64,000 bases of DNA, taken from positions 2,276,500-2,340,499 of the forward strand of contig QXEO01000817.1 of NCBI GenBank assembly GCA_007115705.1, in the 5' to 3' direction. The position numbers and the translations under genes were made by a program. Shown in pieces: positions 57,783 to 64,000 of this stretch. The stretch comes from Dactylis glomerata. Its lineage: Eukaryota > Streptophyta > Magnoliopsida > Poales > Poaceae. The notes under the pieces were generated by a model. The model worked only from the letters and a program-made list of their open reading frames with translations. It did no database searches and was not told where the DNA came from. Positions within the stretch are counted from its first letter, which is position 1. Each line of letters starts with the position of its first letter.

Positions 57783-59177
57783 TGATGACCCACAAGTATA
57801 GGGGATCGCAACAGTCTTCGAGGGAAGTAAAACCTAAATTTATTGATTTGACACAAGGGGAGCCAAAGAATATTTATAAGCCTTAATAGATGAGTTGTCA
57901 ATTCAGCTGCACCTGGAAACAGACTTGCTCACATTGGTTTATCAGTAGCAACAGTTTTATAGTGGTGATAGTAGTGAAACAGTAACAGCAGTAGTAAAAT
58001 AAAAGTGGTAATAGTAGCAATAGTAAACAGTAGGATGGAATACTGTAGGCATAGGGATGGATGTACGGGCGTTGCATGGATAAGATAATTCATGAAATCA
58101 GTGAGACATGGGCATTGCAGATAAATTATGATAAAGCATCCTAGTACTAACAATCATAGGCATGTGTTCCGTATATAGTCGTACGTGCTCGCAATGAGAA
58201 ACTTGCATGACATCTTTTGTCCTACCAGCCTGTTGCAGTAGGGCCTCAAGGGAAACTACTGGTAATTAAGGTACTCCTTTTAATAAAGTACCGGAGCAAA
58301 GCATTAGCACTCGGTGAACACATGTGATCCTCACATCATAGCCACCCCCTCCGGTTATCCCAATTTCTGTCACTTTGGGCCTCGGGTTCCGGACAACAAT
58401 ATGTGTATACAACTTGTAGATAAGACCATAAACAACAAGTATCATCATAAAACAATAACAAGTTCAGATCTGAAATCATGGCACTCGGGCCCAAAGTGAC
58501 AAGCATTAAGCACAACAAGTTGCAACAATGTCATAAGCACTAATAGAAGATACTAGGCACTATGCCCTAACAATCTCATAGCAAATTACATGAATGATCT
58601 CATCCAATCCCAACCATCCCTATCGCCTACAGCGGGAATTACTCACACATGGATGGGGGAGTCATGGATGGTTGATGGAGAGACATCGGTGATGATGGTG
58701 ATGAAGATCTCCTCCAAATCCCCGTCTCGGCAGGATGCCAGAACATAGTTTCTGGTTCCGAATCATGGTTTCTGATGGTGGCGGCACAGCAGAAGTCTAT
58801 CTGGGAAAAACGCCAAACCCCTGCTGTTTTCAGGTCGGAGGGTATATGTAGGCGGAAGGAGGGGTCGAGGCGACGGCCGAGGCGGCCTCACCACAGGTGG
58901 GCACGGCCAGGGCTAGGCCGCGCCCCCTGGTGGTGAGCCCAGGCCACTGCCTCCCTTCGTCTCTCCTTCTGGCTCCGTGGGTCTTCTGGCAAAATAGAAT
59001 TTTTGCAATATTTTCCGGGATTTTTCCTAAAAGTCGGATTTCTGCACAAAAACGAGACACCAGAGCAATTCTGCTGAAAACAGCGTTAGTTCGTGTTAGT
59101 TGTATTCAAAACACACAAATTAGAGGAGAAACAACAACATAAGTGTTCAGGAAAGTAGATACGTTTTGGACGTATCA
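57783..59177 (-). repeat. E7 3' LTR
   Basis: 1,395 bp. On the minus strand TGATACGTCCAAAACG ... ATACTTGTGGGTCATCA. A TATA-like CTACATATACCC element lies near 58840-58852. Confidence 0.9.
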
Positions 59178-59194
59178 ACTCCCCCCAAGCTTAG
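59178..59194 (-). other. E7 polypurine tract
   Basis: On the minus strand CTAAGCTTGGGGGGAGT directly before the 3' LTR; similar in core to the AAGCTTGGGG tract of the other elements. Confidence 0.8.
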
Positions 59195-61161
59195 CTATTT
59201 GGTTGTCCTCAAGCAATTCAGTTAACAACTGAGAGCGATAAAAGAAACTTTCATGAACACATTTGCTTCATAGATGTATATATACTAACTATATGATCAA
59301 GTACTCAGGCAATTCATAATAAGAAATATGCAACTAATGCTACTTCATAGTCAAGCAAGCTATGAAAGAGTGCCAATATACTAATAACAAGTAATCATGA
59401 AACATAAGAAGTTGCAAGATTGTAATGCTCATAAATGATATGAAAGAGTGGTATCCCGCTTGCCTTTATTTGTGGAGCAAAACATAAATGCTGAGGCACC
59501 TCTGAAGTCCAAGAGAAGACTAGAAGTAAAAATATCTAAGATACAAGCATCAAAGTTATACCACAATTAACCATGTTCTGGGACAAGCACATTACACTAA
59601 GAATAACAACTATGCTCTCAAGAAGGTGCTTTAAAGTTAGAAGATGAAGACTCAACATAAAAGTAAAAGAAAGGCCCTTCGCAGAGGGAAGCAGTGATTT
59701 AACATGTGCTAGAGCTTTTCATTTGTAAAACAGAGATAAAAATTTATTTTGAGAGGTGGTTGTTTCATGTCAACGACTGGCAATGGGGACTTGCTATCTT
59801 CCATAATAAACAAGTGAGAGCGGTTCCGAGTTCTTTGAAAATTTGGCACATTGGTGCTCTTTTTATAAAGCTTTGGCACTCCTCCCCACCTTTTTTCCTT
59901 TCTCAAACCATGGCTAACTGATTCCATCGGGTGCCCACCAACTTTCACATACCATGGAGGAGTGCTCTTTTTCTTTTCTTTTTAGATTAGATTGCAATGG
60001 TCTGACCAGATCTCATGCAAAATTAATGACGAGCAGATGAAGCTGCCTAGTCGAGGGGTACTTAATTTAATATGGAAGATAGCAATTCTGACCACTACGT
60101 CCCCATGAGCTAAAAACAGTGGCACAAAATGAGAAGTATTTGAAAGTTTTGAAAGGTAGCACATGAAAATTTACTTGGAATGGCTTTGAAATACCATGCA
60201 TAGGAATTTATAGTGGACTCTTTGGAAGACTTGGTTTTTGGTAATTGGATGCACGAGAAGTATTCCCTCTCAGTACAAGTGAAGGCTAGCAAAAGACTGG
60301 GGAGCAACAATCGAGAGAGCAATAACTGTCATAATCATGGTTGCAACAAAACAAAATTAATATAGGCATAAAAATGATACAAGAACTCTGAGGCAAAGTA
60401 AATCATCGAGGCTTAATTGACTTTTTGTTCATTCATGTGCATGCTTGAGCATGTGCCAAGTCAATTCAAATGAAACTTTTAGAGGTGGATACCACAATGA
60501 CATACCATACTATGAATAAAACAATGCAAGCAAGCGTCTACATGACATGCTACAAACTATTAGTAAATTGAAACTAATCATATGAAAGCAAGAACTACAA
60601 AGCATCCATTTGATAGCATATACCTTACATAAACCGACTAAGCATGTCCACATAGATGAGTATATGTACAAAAATGAAAACAAATAGAGTTCATACCAGC
60701 CTCTTACCACATCTCGAATTGTCATATGTCATCATTATTGCCTTTCACTTGTGTGGCTTGAATAATATAAAGTGAATACCAAGCTCCAATGGAGTCACGA
60801 GAGACTGAACTCTGCAACAAACTTTACAAAACCGAAGAAGGACAATAAATATTTTTGGGTTTTCGATTTTTGAAACAAGAACATAAGGAAATAGCAAACA
60901 AAGCAATTTTTTTTGGATTTTTCAAACTTCAAACCGAAAATAGAGAACAAAGCAAACCAAAGCTAGAAACTAAAAAAGGCAAATGAAGAGAAACAACGGA
61001 AATATTTTTGGTCTTTTTGTGTTTTGGAAAGAAGAAATAAGAACGAGAACAATAAAGAAAGCGAAACATGAATATACAAAGGACCGACAAAATATGATAT
61101 GTAGATGAGTGAATCGTCGGCGTACCTCCCCCAAGCTTAGGCTTTTGGCCTTAGTGGAGCT

Positions 61162-62280
61162 TCAACCTTGTCTCCGATACATGCCCCATGCCGGTGGGTC
61201 ATCATTGGTAAAGTAATAGCTTGGCCCTTGTGAAGATGAAGCAGATGGTGTATAATCATAATAAGGCTCCTGGTATGGGAACTCCGCAATGTCAGAGGGC
61301 TGGACCGACTCCTCGGTCGCCTCTTCATCATGCACGGGCGGCGGGTGCTCCTCCAGATACGCGTCGAGCTCACCCTCTGTGAGTGACCATCCATTCCTGC
61401 GATCAAGGTTAAACAAAAGAGGTGCAGGCAAATGGACTGATAGATCAGTCTTCACTACCTTCCAGGTAGATTTCTTGAAAAAGGTAAACTCGAACGTCAA
61501 GTTAGTCAAACAGGCATGAGGAGAAACAAACTTATGATGTATCATAGAATTAAGCTCAAGTCTCTCTACTGGAAACTGAAGGTCTAAAACATGAGGCACT
61601 AAACCATGCAAAGCTAACAGACGTGAAGCAATAAGACCTCCATAGATTCCCCCTTTCTCACGGTTAGCATCTAGACGGAAAGCTATTAGAGCACCCAAAT
61701 TATAAGTCCTATCACCTCTCAAAGCAGGAGCAACAAAAGCTAGATCACAGGAGGACAACTTATTTGCAACTTTCCTAGCAAGAACACACTTGGTAATAAA
61801 GTGGGCAAAATATCGAATGGATGGAAGATGAATATTTTGAATTTTACCACTCTCTCCTGAGAAGCTTCTTCCTTGACAAATCTCTTCATAGAGGTCCATC
61901 AATGGCTTAGGCTGTTCCTTCATCCTTTCGCGCGATCCCCACTGTGGTACTCTAATGGCTGCACAGAAAACATCAAAGGGTAAGTCCACAGATTTATTAT
62001 ACATTTTATAATGAACCATGGGGTTAGATGTGGACCAACTAAATTTAAAATCCTGCACCACAGACATTGTTAGTCTAACATATTGGTGAGGCTCATCATC
62101 AATAAAATGTGCCAATCCTGCATTAGAAATTAGAGTTTGGAAGTCTTGCAGGATTCCAGCAGCATTCATGAACTCTGAGCATGGATAGATTGAGGGAAAG
62201 ACCCTCTCTTCACGGTGAACTCTCATAACTTCATGCACCTCTAGTTCATGTTGAAAGAGTTGGTATGCATTCTCCTCCAC
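61162..62280 (-). CDS. E7 3' ORF, putative plant transposon protein (Athila-type third ORF)
   Basis: An intact 372-codon frame, MEENAYQLFQHELEVHEVMR. It contains RYFAHFITKCVLARKVANKL, LGALIAFRLDANREKGGIYG and IASRLLALHG, the conserved core of the 'putative plant transposon protein' family found in grass Athila-like elements. The C-terminal third is acidic and proline/serine-rich (EEHPPPVHDEEATEESVQPS; YDYTPSASSSQGPSYYF). There is no clear signal peptide or membrane span, so I would not call it an envelope protein despite its env-like position. Function unknown. A GC-rich leader (62560-62760) resembling LTR downstream sequence precedes it. Confidence 0.7.
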   Translation of the reverse strand: MEENAYQLFQHELEVHEVMRVHREERVFPSIYPCSEFMNAAGILQDFQTLISNAGLAHFIDDEPHQYVRLTMSVVQDFKFSWSTSNPMVHYKMYNKSVDLPFDVFCAAIRVPQWGSRERMKEQPKPLMDLYEEICQGRSFSGESGKIQNIHLPSIRYFAHFITKCVLARKVANKLSSCDLAFVAPALRGDRTYNLGALIAFRLDANREKGGIYGGLIASRLLALHGLVPHVLDLQFPVERLELNSMIHHKFVSPHACLTNLTFEFTFFKKSTWKVVKTDLSVHLPAPLLFNLDRRNGWSLTEGELDAYLEEHPPPVHDEEATEESVQPSDIAEFPYQEPYYDYTPSASSSQGPSYYFTNDDPPAWGMYRRQG

Positions 62281-62974
62281 TTCTGAATTTTTTTAACAAA
62301 CCTCATAAAAAATGATTTTGAAACAAACAAGTGTAGGAAACTACTATAGGAAGTTACTAGAGGGCTAACATGCATCAAAATAACATTTCTAAGCAATAGA
62401 ACAAGCATGCAAACTCATTTCACCCGCAGCCTATAGAACTAAAATACTCAAGAAATACTTCACTAAACAAAATTCTACTTGGACAATCGAAGGAGTCACG
62501 TACCGGAGAACAAATGCTCCAAATCTCAGCAACAATGATGGGCTGAGCAAGGAGATCAAAAAATCGAGATGGAGAGCAGCAAGAACACGAGTTTGAGCTG
62601 GTGTGTCATTGTTTTCAGGAGAGAGAAAGAGCTGGGGAGGAAGAGATAAGTGAGAAGCCAGGGGCCCTCCTCACCATAGGTGGGCGCGGCCAGGGCTGGG
62701 CCGCCCCCCTGGGGGTGAGGTGGCGTGGCAGGTCCCCCTGAGGTCTCCCACGTGCCTCTCTGCCCCATTTTTGATATAAAAATTTAAAAAGATTTTTCTG
62801 GAATTTTTCGAGAAACTTTATTTTCGAGGATTTTTTTAGAAAAATGATAAAAGAATAAAACTCGGGAAAACGACGGTGGAATGATTGCAAGCAAAACAAA
62901 CTCAAGTATGCAGCAGCTCTAAGATATTCTAATCATGTGACTAATGAAGGGAACAAAAATGGTGAAAGTAAAAA

Positions 62975-63120
62975 TGAGTGAGGTAAAGTGAATGCGGTGA
63001 AAACGAAGTTTCATTCATATAAAATCACTTTGTTAACAAGGTTGATCAAGTCTTGTTACCAAACTAATTTTATATGAGGAAAAACTTTGCACTTCACTTT
63101 ATGCTTATGTTACCTCAACC
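62975..63120. repeat. Long imperfect palindrome
   Basis: Two arms of about 70 bp meet at TTGATCAA (63042-63049). The left arm (GAGGTAAAGTGAATG...AAGTTTCATTCATATAAAAT...TAACAAG) pairs with the right (CTTGTTACCAAAC...ATTTTATATGA...CTTTGC...TTACCTCAACC). It lies between the stop of gag-protease and the 3' ORF leader, where pol is missing. Confidence 0.7.
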
Positions 63121-63170
63121 TTGATAGGCATGGTCCCAATCATAACAATTTTATATTCTTCCTCGGGCTT

Positions 63171-64000
63171 TTACTCTGAACAAATAATTTGACCAACTCT
63201 GATGGTCTCAACATGCTTGATTGAATTTAGAGCATTCTTTCTATCAATCTTCTTGGGAAAATAAACCGTATACTCTTTGTCATTGACATTAAAAGTTACT
63301 TTTCCTTGATTGCAATTAATAACAACACCTACAGTGTTTAGAAAAGGTCTCCCAAGAATAATAGACATATTATCATCTTCAGGCATTTCCAACACAACAA
63401 AGTCAGTTAATATCAAACAACTGTTAGCAACTTGAACAGGAACATTCTCACATATACCAATAGGAATAGTAGTAGACTTATCAGCCATTTGCAAAGATAT
63501 ATCAGTTGATACCAATTTTTCTAGATCAAGTCTCTTATAAAGAGAAAAAGGCATGACACTAACTCCGGCTCCCAAATCACATAAAGCAGTCCTAACATAG
63601 TTATTTTTAATGGAGCAAGGAATAGTTGGTATACCTGGATCTCCAAGCTTCTCCGGAACTTTACCATCAAAAGAATAATTAGCAAGTAAAGTGGAAATTT
63701 CCTCATTAGGAATCTTCCTTTTGTTAGTAACAATATCTTTCATATACTTTGCATAAGGAGGCATTCTAATAGCATCAGTCAAAGGAATTTGCAAAAATAA
63801 AGGTCTCATCCATTCACAAAACCTGTTGTAGTGTTCTTCTTCCTTGGATTTGTGTTTCTTACTAGGAAAAGGCATTGGTTTCTGTATCCAAGGCTCTCTC
63901 TCTTTACCATGCTTGTTGGCAATGAAGTCTTCTTTGGTGTACTTTGCATTCTTATCAATCTTTTCTGGTTCCTCTTCAACTTCTTCTTTATCGGAAGCAT
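63171..64000 (-). CDS. gag-pro: E7 gag C-terminus and retropepsin, 5' end outside the window
   Basis: The frame is open across the window edge; the ATG at 63875 is internal, since SDKEEVEEEPEKIDKNAKYT precedes it in frame. Motifs: LQIPLTDAIRMPPYAKYMKD and LPNEEIS-like linker (KIPNEEISTLLANYSF), then the aspartic protease core CDLGAGVSVMPFSLYKRL (active-site D-L-G-A, as usual in Athila-like elements; here AGV where ASV is commoner). VVLEMPEDDNMSIILGRPFL is the flap and C-terminal LGRPFL motif. It ends at VGQIICSE followed by TAA/TGA rather than passing into reverse transcriptase. The protease would process Gag. Confidence 0.85.
   Translation of the reverse strand, partial: ASDKEEVEEEPEKIDKNAKYTKEDFIANKHGKEREPWIQKPMPFPSKKHKSKEEEHYNRFCEWMRPLFLQIPLTDAIRMPPYAKYMKDIVTNKRKIPNEEISTLLANYSFDGKVPEKLGDPGIPTIPCSIKNNYVRTALCDLGAGVSVMPFSLYKRLDLEKLVSTDISLQMADKSTTIPIGICENVPVQVANSCLILTDFVVLEMPEDDNMSIILGRPFLNTVGVVINCNQGKVTFNVNDKEYTVYFPKKIDRKNALNSIKHVETIRVGQIICSE

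Larger units (their letters stand above)
46562..64000 (+). mobile_element. Element E5: Gypsy retrotransposon, runs past the window
   Basis: The 5' LTR is 46562-48190, with an exact tRNA-Asp primer site and a canonical gag from 48388. The gag is cut by E6 (49503-57608) and continues at 57614-57782, where E7 cuts it again. The remainder and 3' LTR are outside the window, so completeness and target duplication (left flank ATGGC) cannot be checked. Of the elements with the 1.6-kb LTR, this is the only one with a standard retrotransposon Gag domain, making it closest to an autonomous parent. Confidence 0.85.
57783..64000 (-). mobile_element. Element E7: Athila-like retrotransposon, 5' part outside the window
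   Basis: On the minus strand the visible part is gag-protease (64000-63171), a long palindrome, a large 3' ORF (62280-61162), a ~2-kb 3' non-coding region, polypurine tract and 3' LTR (59177-57783). Left flank of the target is CACAC (57778-57782). Its LTR type (TGATACGTCCAAAACGTATC ... GGGTCATCA) differs from the others, yet part of its 3' non-coding region (59640-60300) is homologous to that of E6. The reverse transcriptase-integrase region expected between protease and 3' ORF is absent. Confidence 0.85.

Overview
The window is repeat-dominated plant nuclear DNA, almost certainly from a grass. The likely subfamily is Pooideae, with a large Triticeae- or oat-like genome. The evidence is the set of element families: Gypsy (Athila-lineage) LTR retrotransposons resembling cereal Sabrina-type elements, primed by tRNA-Asp (TGGCGCCGTTGCCGGGGA) and with LTRs beginning TGATACGTCTC; a CACTA transposon with GCCGACGG-type subterminal repeats; a Stowaway MITE; hAT MITEs; and Helitrons with CTAG ends. 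I see no intact cellular gene, no tRNA or rRNA gene and no CRISPR array. The family name Sabrina is from memory and was not confirmed by a search.

Layout, left to right. 1-1410: part of a Stowaway MITE, then the 3' part of a Helitron. 1411-2500: unassigned, with one short GC3-rich reading frame. 2501-11500: element EA, a minus-strand Sabrina-like retrotransposon that has lost its 3' LTR; it carries a 3.2-kb gene-fragment-bearing inverted-repeat transposon (2921-6141) and, inside its LTR, a solo LTR (9284-10916). 11501-42043: a CACTA element split by two retrotransposons, E1 (12561-20552, target duplication CCTAC) and E3 (21146-41945). E3 is itself split by E2 (23805-30854, TTATC), E4 (32792-38577, GTCCT) and a 1.6-kb Helitron (39598-41226, A|T insertion). 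E4 contains a 540-bp hAT MITE with an 8-bp duplication. 42044-46561: a relic island with a second hAT MITE, a two-exon fragment resembling plant SPT5, and a decayed Copia gag-protease split by a 1.9-kb non-autonomous Copia-like element. 46562 to the end: plus-strand element E5, whose gag is interrupted by E6 (49503-57608, minus, CTCAT) and by E7 (57783 to beyond the window, minus).

None of the retrotransposons shows reverse transcriptase or integrase in the window. E1, E2, E3, E4, EA and E6 are gag-only or gag-remnant elements that must have relied on enzymes supplied in trans. E7 keeps a gag-protease frame and a large 3' ORF, but no polymerase region lies between them. Nearly every insertion boundary was verified by matching target duplications on both sides, so the order of events can be read: CACTA first, then E1 and E3, then E2, E4 and the Helitron, then the hAT MITE.

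The most interesting signals are non-coding. A two-hairpin module sits just 3' of the gag frame in six elements of two LTR types. A second module repeats the polypurine-tract motif AAGCTTGGGGATGC inside hairpins far upstream of the true 3' tract. One LTR type also encloses three unrelated gag cassettes.
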